Of a DNA stretch of 64,000 nt, positions 1 through 10,078 are shown one piece after another. The DNA lies in NCBI GenBank assembly GCA_964036665.1, contig OZ038526.1:18042001-18106000 (forward strand), in the 5' to 3' direction. Every line of letters begins with the position of its first letter. Position 1 is the first letter of the stretch. Source of the stretch: Gordius sp. MW1. Lineage: Eukaryota > Nematomorpha > Gordioida > Gordea > Gordiidae. A model generated the notes under the pieces. The model was not told the origin of the DNA and did not search any database. It saw only the letters and a list, made by a program, of their open reading frames with translations. The position numbers and the translations under genes were made by a program.

Positions 1-50
1 AAATTTTTAAATCTGCCCCCCCCCTAATTTAAAACCTGGCTACGCCCATG
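1..50. repeat. Right end of a GGCGTAGCC-type hAT MITE, cut by the window edge
   Basis: A C-tract is followed by CCTGGCTACGCCCATG, the same terminus as the complete copy at 27613-27761. The left end lies outside the window. Confidence 0.6.
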
Positions 51-59
51 AGTTAACAT

Positions 60-345
60 GTAAACTTCAGTAAGCGGGCTGTGATAGACGATAGAATTTA
101 TTTTGACTTACGCATATTAGAGATCTGCAACGGGCTGTTTTTAGAAGGTCGGCCCGCCCATACCCGTTTTCAAAACTTCAAGGCCCGTCCGAGCCCGCCC
201 GTTATTTTTTTCCATCACTTCAAGCCCGGTAAATTTTTTAGGCGCGTCCTTAAATTTCTCAGGCCCGTTCGTACCCGTTTAGAAAAAAGTTAAGCCTGCT
301 CAAGCTCGTTCAAATTTTTTTGAAGCCCCGCGCCCGGTCCCATCA
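60..345. repeat. GGCCCG/CCCGTT-rich subterminal repeat block
   Basis: Imperfect repeats of GCCCG, CCCGTT and CGGGCT alternate with AT-rich spacers. The pattern resembles the reiterated subterminal motifs of hAT elements seen elsewhere in this window (GGGCTGGG at 19.0-19.9 kb, TCTCG family). I did not find its other end. The 70-residue open frame across it follows the repeat and is not considered a gene. Confidence 0.4.
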
Positions 346-1083
346 AAACTTTCACAAAATTTTATATTATTTTTTGACATATTTATAAAAAAACATCAAT
401 AATTATAATGTAAAAATAATATATTATCAATTATTTGTGCAGTTAATATGCCTAAAAATTTTAGTATAGTACTACCATTAAATTACTTTAAAAAATTACA
501 TCTGAATATTCCACTTTAAAAAATTTACTTTTATTTGATTAGTTTAAGTTAACACACCTAAAAAGTTAGAATTCAGTATTACCATTAAATTAAAATACTT
601 TAATAAAATGACATTACATGAGAATATTCAACCTTCAATAAGCAGTTTACATTGATTTCATTAATTTATATCAGTTAATACATCTAAGTTTTAGATTAGA
701 ACAAAATATTTATTAAATTTATGGCCCTAATAATAATTATAAATTTGTGAAAAAATTGAAGGGTATATTTAATAGAAAGCATAATTTGCTGCTTTTGCTC
801 GCAACTAGTTAAATGATTATATATAATAAATGAGTTTAAAATATAATACTTTTTAATCATTAGCTCCTCCCACACATCTCAAAAACTAGCAAAAGCAATG
901 CAACACTCTGACTGTGTTGAATTAATGAAAAATATAATGGTTTGTGAGTAAAGAAAAAATAATATTTAATATATATTGTAAGTTGTTGAAATTTAATATG
1001 TATAATCTATTGAATTAGTGGGGGGGGGGGGGGTAGAGGCCCCCCCAAGCAATTATTTAGTATAGCGTAATTTAATTAATAAA
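346..1083. other. AT-rich intergenic DNA, no gene seen
   Basis: Very AT-rich sequence with no convincing open frame; a G-tract lies at about 1020-1033. Nothing else recognised. Confidence 0.5.
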
Positions 1084-1616
1084 CGAGGGCCTTCGGCCCT
1101 CGTGGCAAGGGGGAGAAGGGAATGGAAGAGGGGAAGGGAAGGGGGGACGACTCATCTGTACTTCGTATAAATGTATCATATTTGCTATGCAATTTATGGG
1201 CGAGAAAGGTGGGAAGGGGCGAGAATGCCTATAGGGGGGTATTAAATGTCTAATGATTAATTAATTATTTATACAAATTTTCCATTTATAGGCAAAATGT
1301 AATATGGCAAAATGTAATATAGGCAAGGGTTAGGGTTAGATTTAGTGTTTGCATCTAGTTGCGTATTACATTAGTTTTTATGGCCTTTAGTGATTATGGG
1401 TCTAACAAACATTATATTATAAAACATCACAATGTTAAGAATTTGCAGAATTGTTGGGAGAAATTTTTTGTTGAATTTGAACAATTTTTAATTAAAAAAA
1501 TCAAAAATTTGGCCAATGGTCATTTTTCTCTAATGGTCAGTACCAACAGATACTCTATAAGTCAATGATAGCCAAAAAAACGGAAAAAAATTTTTGATGC
1601 TCACTTTGGCCAATTA

Positions 1617-1870
1617 TGGTTACACTCTTATTTGAATATCGTTACTTAGGAAAGAATTTAACCTTCTAGGTAATTAGAATAAAGCAACTTGCTCGTCCGA
1701 AGAACTTAACCATTCACACCCATCACTATTCATAAATCTTAACTTTATTATTTTACCACTCACCTCGCTACTATCTAAACAAGATGTTTTAACTAAATAT
1801 TCATTCATTTCGAATCATTTTTATTTTGGGTTATAAATAAAAGTAAAAGTAGAGAACATATTTCTCTACA
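1617..1870 (+). repeat. 5' LTR of the miniature LTR element
   Basis: Direct partner of 2849-3101; followed immediately by the PBS-like TGGTGACCCCG. Confidence 0.65.
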
Positions 1871-2848
1871 AATGGTGACCCCGTATTTTCGGGGGAGCCC
1901 AATTTTTTTTCTCCCTCCCCCTTAAAATTTATAACCCGGGTCCACATTGACCCCGACTTTCGGGGAGACATATTTTTCTCCCCATAACAGTCCCTTTAGT
2001 AATGGTGTTTGGTTTTCTTAGTTAAAAATAAAACAATTCAGATATAGGGCCTTATCTTCTCAATCCGGCGTCCATATGGTACTACTGCTGAAAGATACAA
2101 ACTACCTACCTATCTGATTGTTAAAACGAAAGAAAACCATGTGACCCTACTACAACACTACACAAGCAACAACATCGTCTACCGAACGTACAATTGACCT
2201 CTGCCCTGCCAATGGCCTCACTGCAAAACACATCCCATAATAAGCAACATCATATAACCTATTACAACTAGCAAGTACAACGTTCGACAATGCAACAACA
2301 CTTAACTACTACCACTACCAAAGTTCTAACCAATACTGACCGATTAAACTGAGGGATGAATGCGATTCCAAAATAGATATGTCTTCTCCGACAAATCTTA
2401 CTAATATAAAGGATAGCACATTAACTTAAATCATCACTTACCTCTCGGTCACAACACCAGCCAACACTATTGCAAACACTAAACAACATTGACAGCCAAT
2501 ACAATTGCAAACACTAAACAACATTGGCAGCCAACACAATTGCAAACACTAAATAAAATTGGCCAACTAAGTTAACAGCTAGTCTATCTCATTTAGACGA
2601 AAAGAACAAACTTTCACTTTAACTTTGCAGTATTAACAAACATTAAACGGTGATATACTACCACTTGCTTTCTATTCAAATAAATTTCAACGCAAACACG
2701 CTACAACACCTTCAGTTGAGAACTACTGGCCATTTACCTTATGCAAAACATTACAAACATGTTCTCGAAGGCCACATTTTCACCGCATACACCTACCAAA
2801 AAAACCTTAAATGGCACTTCACTCCGTGAAACTGGTGAGGGAATTATA

Positions 2849-3101
2849 TGGTTACACTATTATTTGTATATCGTTACTTAGGAAAGAATTTAACCTTCTA
2901 GGTAATTAGAATAAAGCAACTTGCTCGTCCGAAGAACTTAACCATTCACACCCATCACTATTCATAAATCTTAACTTTATTATTTTACCACTCACCTCGC
3001 TACTATATAAACAAGATGTTTTAACTAAATATTCATTCATTTCGAATCATTTTCATTTTGGGTTATAAATAAAAGTAAAAGTAGAGAACATATTCTCAAC
3101 A
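2849..3101 (+). repeat. 3' LTR of the miniature LTR element
   Basis: Near-identical to 1617-1870, preceded by a polypurine-like tract and followed by the resumed satellite (ATGGTCATTTTT). Confidence 0.65.
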
Positions 3102-3700
3102 ATGGTCATTTTTTTCCATTGGTCAGCAGCCAGCACACGGTAAAAGTGGATATAAATTCATAAGAGTAAAAAAAACGAAAAAAAAATTTTCGAATCACAT
3201 TTTGGTCAATGGTCATTTTTTTCCATTGGTCAGCAGCCAGGACACGGTAAAAGTGGATATAAATTCATAATAGTCAAAAAAAAAAACGAAAAATAAGTTT
3301 TCGAATCACATTTTGGCCAATGGTCATTTTATTCCATTGGTCAGCAGCCAGCGGACGGCCAAAAAGTCATAATAGCAAAGGTAGGAACAGGAACAATCAT
3401 AATAGTCAAAAAAAACGAAAAAAATAATTTCGATTCACATTTTGGCCAATGGTCATTTTTTCCATCGGTCAGGAGCCAGCGGACGGCCAAAAAGTCATAA
3501 TAGCAATGGTAGTAACAGGAATAATCATAATAGTCAAAAAAAACGAAAAAAACCTCGGATTTACATTTTGGCCAATGGTCATTTTTTTCATTGGTCAGCA
3601 GCCAGCGGACGGCCAAAAAGTCTTATTATCAATGATGGTAACAAGAACAATCATAAGAGTAAAAAAAACTCCGGGATTCTAAACCAAAAACTAGTTAAAT
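3102..3700 (+). repeat. Satellite array of copy A, period about 110-129 bp
   Basis: TTTTGG(C/T)CAATGGTCA recurs at about 3200, 3311, 3440 and 3566. Each unit holds CATTGGTCAGCAGCCAG and a poly-A-rich AAAAAACGAAAAAA segment. Short forms carry an ACACGGTAAAAGTGG variant, long forms a CGGACGGCCAAAAAGTC variant. Overlapping frames in several phases are products of the repetition. Confidence 0.8.
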
Positions 3701-3889
3701 TGCATAGCAATTAAAAGTAAACAACTTTTATTTATGTTTATTTTATAATACAAACCCTTGTAGTGGAGGGCATAGGGTAATTATAGCAATTAATATCAAT
3801 GTTACCCAATTCAAAAACGAATAGATATACTTATGCATTAATTTAACGTAGCAATTAAAACCCGACCCCGCCCGAAAGCGAGGGAGATA

Positions 3890-4330
3890 GAGATGAGGGG
3901 TGGGGCACCTCTTATGTATTAATTTAAAAAATAACACAGCGAGGGAGATAGAGATGAGGGGTGGGGCACCTCTTTCTCATGCATTAATTTAAAAAATCGA
4001 TAACCTAAAATACCCAATGCAAATAGATAGGGAGGGTAGACAACGGACAACGGACTACCAAAAAACGAGCCCATAAATTGCATAGCAATTAATAATTATT
4101 TTAATTGCTATGCAATTTATGGGCTCGTTTTTGGTTGTCCGTTGTCCGTTGTCCGTTGTCCGTTACCCTATCTATTTGCATTGGGTATATTAGGTTATCG
4201 ATTTTTAATTGCTATGCATGAGAAAGAGGTGCCCCACCCCTCATCTCTATCTCCCTCGCTGTGTTATTTTTAATTGCTATGCATAAGAGGTGCCCCACCC
4301 CTCATCTCTATCTCCCTCGCTGTGTTATAT
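3890..4330. repeat. Junction palindrome between copies A and B
   Basis: GAGGGAGATAGAGATGAGGGG and GTGGGGCACCTCTT at 3890-3975 return inverted at about 4210-4325; the GCCCATAAATTGCATAGC motif is mirrored about a centre near 4090. The right arm has an expanded GTCCGTT heptamer run (4137-4164). This is where two element copies abut head to head. Confidence 0.75.
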
Positions 4331-4472
4331 ATAAGATTTGTTAAATTATCTATTATATAAACATAAATAAAAGTTGTTTACTTTTAATTGCTATGCAATT
4401 TAACTAGTTATATAATAAGCATAAATAAAAGTACACTGAAGCAATTGTTTATTTTATTATGCAAGATTTACA

Positions 4473-4507
4473 TTAAATGAAACTAAAAACAACATAAAAA
4501 TCATAGA
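4473..4507. repeat. 35-bp inverted repeat, left of the RT frame
   Basis: Perfect reverse complement of 6858-6892, which spans the stop codon and 3' flank of the RT frame. The match stops sharply on both sides. Confidence 0.85.
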
Positions 4508-6864
4508 CACCCCCTATTATTTACGAGCCACACATCCATAAGATTACATCAGTTCAACAAAGAGCCAAACGGGTTTCCGCTAAACTCAACCTTTTCGACA
4601 TCCAGGGTGCTCTTCGCCTGGCCAATTCAGACTGCAAAATTTCCCCAGACACTCAAGAAACCTTCGAATCTTTACAAATTAAACACCCTGAAAGAAATTG
4701 CTCCCAATTTCCCTCTACAATCAATTCCCCCTTCAAGGACTTCACATCGCATGAAATTCTCGAGGCTATCGGTTCTTTTAAAAAATCCTCAGTAGGTTCT
4801 GGTTTAGACGGTTTCCGGGCTTCACATTTAATAGAATTAACAAGACCTCACATTGACAGGTCTGGCCACTTCACATCCACCCTAGCAATCTTCCTTAACC
4901 AGGTTATTAAAGGCTTAGTACCTGACGCGATCTCTCCCTACTTTTTTGGGGCCACCCTAATATCACTTACCAAACCAGATGGTGGCCTTCGTCCAATAGC
5001 CATGGGTTCAATTTTTAGACGCCTATGCTGCAAACTAATTATTGCTCGAGTAAAAACCAACATTGCAGATCAATTAGCTCCCATCCAACTAGGTTTCGGA
5101 ATCAAGTGTGGTTGTGAAATCGCCTCTCACGCTGTCCGCATAGCCCTCGCCCATCCCGACCATTCGATCCTAGCTAAGATCGACTTCAAAAACGCCTTTA
5201 ATACTATCTACAGGTCACACTTCTTAACAGAGGCTTACAAATTTCTTCCCGAGTACTCCATTTTCCTTAATGCATGCTACGCTCCTACTTCCATGCTCAA
5301 CTTTAATTCCAAAATAATTGCATCGAGTGACGGCATTCAACAAGGAGACCCGCTAGGCCCCCTACTATTCTGCCTAGGTATAAAATCCCTGACCGAAGAC
5401 CTAGCCTCTAAATATAATCTATCACTCAACTTGTGGTACCTAGACGATGGTACCATCAAAGGAAATGCAGAAGACGTCAAAGAAGCCCTTTCATACCTTG
5501 AAGTCGAAGCTTCAAAAATTGGTCTCCATCTTAATCATACCAAGACCGAGGTTTGCAAAAACAATACTGACCCTTTAAGCCTAGACCCATACTTTGACGC
5601 TTTCAAACATATTCACCCTAACGAACTAACGCACTTAGGATCTCCCATAGGTGGCTCACACCCTTGTAACAAGTTATTAACAGAGACAATCCTAAAACTA
5701 GTAGAAATCAAACCCCTCCTTTCTTACTTGCCAGCCCACCAGGCTTTCTTTTTAATTAAAAACTGCTATTCTTTACCTAAGATAAATCATATCTTCAGGT
5801 CATCCACCTCATTCTTAAATCCCAGTGCTCTATCTTTATTCGACCAAAAACTCAAAGACGTTGTCGAGGAAATCACAAACCTTTCTTTTACTGGGTCTCA
5901 ATGGAAACAAGCGTGTCTCCCCACAAAATATGGTGGTTTGGGCCTGAGATCATCCTCTCTTGTAGCTTTGTCGGCCTTCATCTCGAGTCGACTTTCAGCC
6001 AAACCAATCATCGACATACTAATCGATCAACCAGATCCTTTCACCCAAATCGCCCTCGACATGTGGAGTTCTTTGTCCGACCCTAACACTCCATTCCCTA
6101 CCATAAACTCTCAAAAGAGTTGGAACACTCCTCTCTACGACCATGCCCTTAAAACTCTTATATCGGGCGCATCGTTGGAGGAGTTACCAGCTTTAAGAAG
6201 TTTCGCATCAAGGTCCGGCCACGAGTGGTTGGAGGCCATCCCAAGTCGGACTCATGACCTTCAACTCTCCAACAACGAGTTCAGGATTGCAACAGGGCTC
6301 CGCCTAGGATGCGATATAGTTGCCTCTCATCAATGCAACTTATGTGGCTCATCCGTTGGTACAAAAGGTCACCACGGCCTGCATTGCAAATTTAATAAGG
6401 CCAGATTTCTACGGCACACATCCGTTAACGCTCTTCTACAGAAGACATTCAAAAAGGCGGGCTTTCCTTCCCAATTGGAGCCTAATGGTCTTTGCCTTAG
6501 CGACAAGAAGAGACCTGATGGACAGACCCTCATCCCATGGGCAAAAGGGCTATGCCTAGCTTGGGACTACACTTGTCCGGATGCCTTTGCTCCCTCAAAC
6601 CAAAACAAAGACCCCCTTGTTGATTCTGAAAGATTAAAATCCGCTAAATACGCAGAACTTAATTCCTCACTCCTTTTCTCCCCCATAGTGACCACTACCC
6701 TCACTACAATAGGTCCTAAAACCCAAGCCCTCCTGAAGGAATTGGGACGCCGCATAGCTGCCAATACCCTTGACAAAAGGGAAACTTTTTTTATAAAACA
6801 GAAAATCGGAATGATTATTTGCCATTACAACGCTATGGCAATTTTTGAATGTTTACCTCTATGA
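4507..6864 (+). CDS. Reverse transcriptase with C-terminal restriction-like endonuclease (non-LTR type), 5'-truncated
   Basis: An uninterrupted frame of 785 codons runs from the TAG at 4504 to the TGA at 6862; the first in-frame ATG (5002) falls inside the RT fold, so the N-terminus and true start are missing. RT motifs in order: IDFKNAFN (motif A), GIQQGDPLGPLLF (B), YLDDG (catalytic, C), then LGSPIGG. The C-terminal part has a C-x2-C...H-H...C knuckle (CNLCG, HHGLHC) followed by RPDG and AWDYTCPD, the layout of PD-(D/E)XK endonucleases in R2/NeSL-like elements. This family usually carries N-terminal nucleic-acid fingers, absent here. The protein would nick DNA and prime reverse transcription in the nucleus. 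The frame is intact, unlike the second copy at 51.5-55.1 kb. Mobility today is unknown. Confidence 0.8.
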   Translation, partial: TPPIIYEPHIHKITSVQQRAKRVSAKLNLFDIQGALRLANSDCKISPDTQETFESLQIKHPERNCSQFPSTINSPFKDFTSHEILEAIGSFKKSSVGSGLDGFRASHLIELTRPHIDRSGHFTSTLAIFLNQVIKGLVPDAISPYFFGATLISLTKPDGGLRPIAMGSIFRRLCCKLIIARVKTNIADQLAPIQLGFGIKCGCEIASHAVRIALAHPDHSILAKIDFKNAFNTIYRSHFLTEAYKFLPEYSIFLNACYAPTSMLNFNSKIIASSDGIQQGDPLGPLLFCLGIKSLTEDLASKYNLSLNLWYLDDGTIKGNAEDVKEALSYLEVEASKIGLHLNHTKTEVCKNNTDPLSLDPYFDAFKHIHPNELTHLGSPIGGSHPCNKLLTETILKLVEIKPLLSYLPAHQAFFLIKNCYSLPKINHIFRSSTSFLNPSALSLFDQKLKDVVEEITNLSFTGSQWKQACLPTKYGGLGLRSSSLVALSAFISSRLSAKPIIDILIDQPDPFTQIALDMWSSLSDPNTPFPTINSQKSWNTPLYDHALKTLISGASLEELPALRSFASRSGHEWLEAIPSRTHDLQLSNNEFRIATGLRLGCDIVASHQCNLCGSSVGTKGHHGLHCKFNKARFLRHTSVNALLQKTFKKAGFPSQLEPNGLCLSDKKRPDGQTLIPWAKGLCLAWDYTCPDAFAPSNQNKDPLVDSERLKSAKYAELNSSLLFSPIVTTTLTTIGPKTQALLKELGRRIAANTLDKRETFFIKQKIGMIICHYNAMAIFECLPL

Positions 6865-6892
6865 TTTTTATGTTGTTTTTAGTTTCATTTAA
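6858..6892. repeat. 35-bp inverted repeat, right end of the RT frame
   Basis: Covers the last codons, the TGA stop and AT-rich 3' flank; perfect inverted partner of 4473-4507. Confidence 0.85.
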
Positions 6893-7060
6893 ATAAAAGT
6901 TGTTTACTTTTAATTGCTATGCAATTTAACTAGTTTTTGTTATACAATAAACATAGATAAAAGTTGTTTACTTTTAATGCTATGCAATTTAACTAGTTAT
7001 ATAATAAACATAAATAAAAGTTGTTTACTTTTTAATTGCTATGTAATTTAACTAGTTTTG
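6893..7060. repeat. Tandem repeats of about 55 bp flanking the RT unit
   Basis: About three copies of a unit with AAATAAAAGTTGTTTACTTT, GCTATGCAATTTAACTAGTT and ATAATAAACAT; one more copy lies left of the RT unit at about 4360-4430. The RT unit therefore sits inside this short array. Confidence 0.7.
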
Positions 7061-7960
7061 GGGTTAGAATCCCGGAGTTTTTTTTGACTCTTATGATTGT
7101 TCTTGTTACTATCATTGATAATAAGAATTTTTGGCCGTCCGCTGGCTGCTGACCAATGAAAAAAATGACCATTGGCCAAAATGTGAATCGAAATTATTTT
7201 TTTCGTTTTTTTTTGACTATTATGATTGTTCCTGTTTCTACCATTGCTATTATGACTTTTTGGCCGTCCGCTGGCTGCTGACCAATGTTATATAATAAAC
7301 ATAAATAAAAGATGTTTACTTCTAATTGCTATGCAATTTAACTAGTTTTGGGGTTAGAATCCCGGAGTTTTTTTTGACTCTTATGATTGTTCTTGTTACT
7401 ATCATTGATAATAAGACTTTTTGGCCGTCCGCTGGCTGCTGACCAATGAAAAAAATGACCATTGGCCAAAATGTGAATCCGAGTTTATTTGTTCGTTTTT
7501 TTTTTACTATTATGATTGTTCCTGTTACTACCATTGCTATTATGACTTTTTGGCCGTCCGTTGGCTGCTGACCAATGGAAAAAATGACCATTGGCCAAAA
7601 TGTGAATCGAAATTATTTTTTTCGTTTTTTTTTGACTATTATGATTGTTCCTGTTCCTACCATTGCTATTATGACTTTTTGGCCGTCCGCAGGCTGCTGA
7701 CCAATGGAATAAAATGACCATTGACCAAAATGTGATTCGAAAATTGTTTTTTCGTTTTTTTTTGACTATTATAAATTTATATCCACTTTTACCGTGTCCT
7801 GCCTGCTGACCAATGGAAAAAAATGACCATTGGCCAAAATGTGATTCGAAATTTTTTTTTTCGTTTTTTTTTACTATTATGAATTTATATCCACTTTTAC
7901 CGTGTCCTGGCTGCTGACCAATGGAAAAAAATGACCATTGGCCAAAATGTGTTTCGAAAA
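7060..7960 (-). repeat. Satellite array of copy B
   Basis: Reverse complement of the copy A satellite (TGACCATTGGCCAAAATGTG repeated). A 236-residue minus-strand frame runs across it (7485-8195), but it is a translation of the repeat and is not annotated as a gene. Confidence 0.75.
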
Positions 7961-8571
7961 TTTTTTTTTCCGTTTTTTTGGCTATCATTGACTTATAGAG
8001 TATCTGTGGGTACTGACCAATAGAGAAAAAGTGACCATTGGCCAAATTTTTGATTTTTTTAATTAAAAATTGTTCAAATTCAACAAAAAATTTCTCCCAA
8101 CAATTCTGCAAATTCTTAACATTGTGTTGTTTTATAATATAATGTTTGTTAGACCCATAATCACTAAAGGCCATAAAAACTAATGTAATACGCAACTAGA
8201 TGCAAACACTAAATCTAACCCTTGCCTATATTACATTTTGCCGTTATTACATTTTGCCTATAATGGAAAATTTGTATAAATAATTTATTAATCATTAGGC
8301 ATTTAATACCCCCCTATAGGCATTCTCGCCCCTTCCCACCTTTCTCGCCCATAAATTGCATAGCAAATATGATACATTTATACGAAGTACAGATGAGTCG
8401 TCCCCCCTTCCCTTCCCCTCTTCCCTTCCCCTCTTCCCTTCCCTTCTCCCCCTTCCCACGAGGGCCGAAGGCCCGAGTTTTTATTAATTTTTAGATAAGT
8501 AAATCTTTTAATTGAGTTAAGTGACTTATTAATATTAAATTTCTGCTTTGGTTATTTATAAACAAGATTTA

Positions 8572-8682
8572 ATTTAATTTTAAAAGCTCCAAACAACAAC
8601 TATTAAATACGTTTGGTATATTTTTTGGGATTGTTAATTTTAAAACCTCCTAACAACAACTATCAAATATGTATGGTATTAA
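8572..8682. repeat. 46-bp tandem duplication
   Basis: Two diverged copies of a unit beginning TTAATTTTAAAA and ending ATGTATGGTAT or ACGTTTGGTAT, between copies B and C. Confidence 0.6.
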
Positions 8683-10078
8683 TTGCTATGCAATTTATGG
8701 GCTCGTTTTTTGGTTGTCCGTTGTCCGTCCGTTGTCCGTTGTCTACCCTCCCTATCTATTTGCATTGGGTATATTAGGTTATCGATTTTTTAAATTAATG
8801 CATGAGAAAGAGGTGCCCCACCCCTCATCTCTATCTCCCTCGCTTTCATGCGGGGTCGGGTTTTAATTGTTACGTTAAATTAATGCATAAGTATTTCGTT
8901 TTTGAATTGGGTAAAATTGATATTAATTGCTATAATTACCCTATGCCCTCCACTACAAGGGTTTGGGGTAGAATCTCGGAGTTTTTTAGACTCTTATGAT
9001 TGTTCTTGTTACTATCATTGATAATAAGACTTTTTGGCCGTCCGCTGGCTGCTGACCAATGAAAAAAATGACCATTGGCCAAAATGTGAATCCGAGTTTA
9101 TTTTTTCGTTTTTTTTGACTATTATGATTGTTTCTGTTACTACCATTGCTAATACGACTTTTCGGCCGTCCGCTGGCTCCTGACCGATGGAAAAAATGAC
9201 CATTGGCCAAAATGTGAATCGAAATTATTTTTTTCGTTTTTTTGACTATTATGGTTGTTCCTGTTCCTACCATTGCTATTATGACTTTTTGGCCGTCCGC
9301 TGGCTGCTGACCAATGGAATAAAATGACCATTGGCCAAAATGTGATTCGAAAACTTTTTTTTCGTTTTTTTTGACTATTATGAATTTATATCCACTTTTA
9401 CCGTGTCCTGGCTGCTGACCAATGGAAAAAATGACCATTGGCCAAAATGTGATTCGAAACTTTTTTTTTGATTTGTTTTTGACTATTATGAATTTATATC
9501 CACTTTTACCGTGTCCTGGCTGCTGACCAATGGAAAAAATGATCATTGGCCAAAGTGAGCATCAAAATTTTTTTTCCCGTTTTTTTGGAGATCATTGACT
9601 TATAGAGTATCGTTGGTATTGACCAATAGAGAAAAAATGACCATTGGCCAAATTTTTGATTTTTTTAATTAAAAATTGTTCAAATTCAACAAAAAAATTC
9701 TCCCAACAATTCTGCAAATTCTTAACATTGTGATGTTTTATAATATAATGTTTGTTAGACCCATAATCACTAAAGGCCATAAAAACTAATGTAAAACGCA
9801 ACTAGATGCAAACACTAAATCTAACCCTAACCCTTGCCTATATTACATTTTGCCTATATTACATTTTGCCTATTTTACATTTTGCCTATAAATGGAAAAT
9901 TTGTATAAATAATTAATTAATCATTAGGCATTTAATACCCCCCTATAGGCATTATCGCCTTTCTCGCCCATAAATTGCATAGCAAATATGATACATTTAT
10001 ACGAAGTACAGATGAGTCGTCCCCCCTTCCCCTCTTCCCTTCCCTTCTCCCCCTTCCCACGAGGGCCGAAGGCCCGAG
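8683..10078 (-). repeat. Hairpin/satellite element, copy C (inverted)
   Basis: Starts with TTGCTATGCAATTTATGGGC and GTCCGTT repeats, continues through the CCCCACCCCTCATCTC block, a satellite at about 9000-9580, the conserved flank and the GC hairpin at about 10059-10078. It carries no RT unit or LTR insert, so it shows the unoccupied structure. The 17-bp unit TATTACATTTTGCC is reiterated near 9838-9890. Confidence 0.65.

Larger units (their letters stand above)
1617..3101 (+). mobile_element. Miniature or internally deleted LTR retrotransposon inserted in copy A
   Basis: Two direct repeats of about 254 bp (1617-1870 and 2849-3101) begin TGGTTACAC and end in ACA. A primer-binding-like TGGTGACCCCG lies just inside the first, and a purine-rich GGTGAGGGAATTATA just before the second. 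The interior has no long frame; near 2717-2800 a degenerate translation resembles the RNase H segment of Ty3/gypsy Pol (ELLAIYL), so it is most likely a Ty3/gypsy deletion derivative. The LTRs differ at few positions. It breaks a satellite repeat at GGCCAAT/GGTCATT; the exact target duplication is unclear. Confidence 0.7.
1084..4092 (+). repeat. Hairpin/satellite element, copy A
   Basis: Starts with an 8-bp-stem, TTC-loop hairpin at 1084-1102, then a GA-rich tract, the motif TTGCTATGCAATTTATGGGC (about 1179-1200), a telomere-like run of CTAACCC type on the other strand near 1325, and the 126-129 bp satellite. It ends in GTCCG repeats and the inverted form of the same motif near 4070-4088, so the unit itself carries short terminal inverted repeats. 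An LTR element interrupts it at 1617-3101. Confidence 0.6.
4093..8476 (-). repeat. Hairpin/satellite element, copy B (inverted), containing the RT/endonuclease unit
   Basis: Inverted relative to copy A. The end at 4093-4330 is separated from the rest (about 7040-8476) by the RT unit and by roughly 55-bp repeats with the unit TTGTTTACTTTTAATTGCTATGC. The satellite runs about 7060-7960, the conserved flank 8000-8330, and the GC hairpin 8459-8476. Relative to copy A it lacks the LTR insertion. Confidence 0.6.
1084..10078. mobile_element. Composite palindromic (foldback-like) region built of three hairpin/satellite element copies
   Basis: The plus-strand sequence at about 1084-1600 and 3102-4090 reappears reverse-complemented at 4093-4330 plus 7040-8476, and again at 8680-10078. 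Each copy has a GC hairpin end, a GA/CT-rich flank, a conserved stretch of about 350 bp containing TGGGTCTAACAAAC, an array of about 110-129 bp repeats and a TTGTCCG-repeat end. Two copies head to head make a palindrome of about 7.4 kb whose centre is near 4090. Foldback (FB/TU) elements are known for long inverted arms filled with tandem repeats, so this is the nearest described class; assignment to it is inference. Confidence 0.65.

Noticed and set aside
7485-8195. 236-codon minus-strand frame, also in part at 1359-1568 (+) and 9592-9801 (-)
   Set aside because: It runs across the satellite in several phases, and the DNA of the element copies is equally similar outside the frame, so conservation does not show coding.
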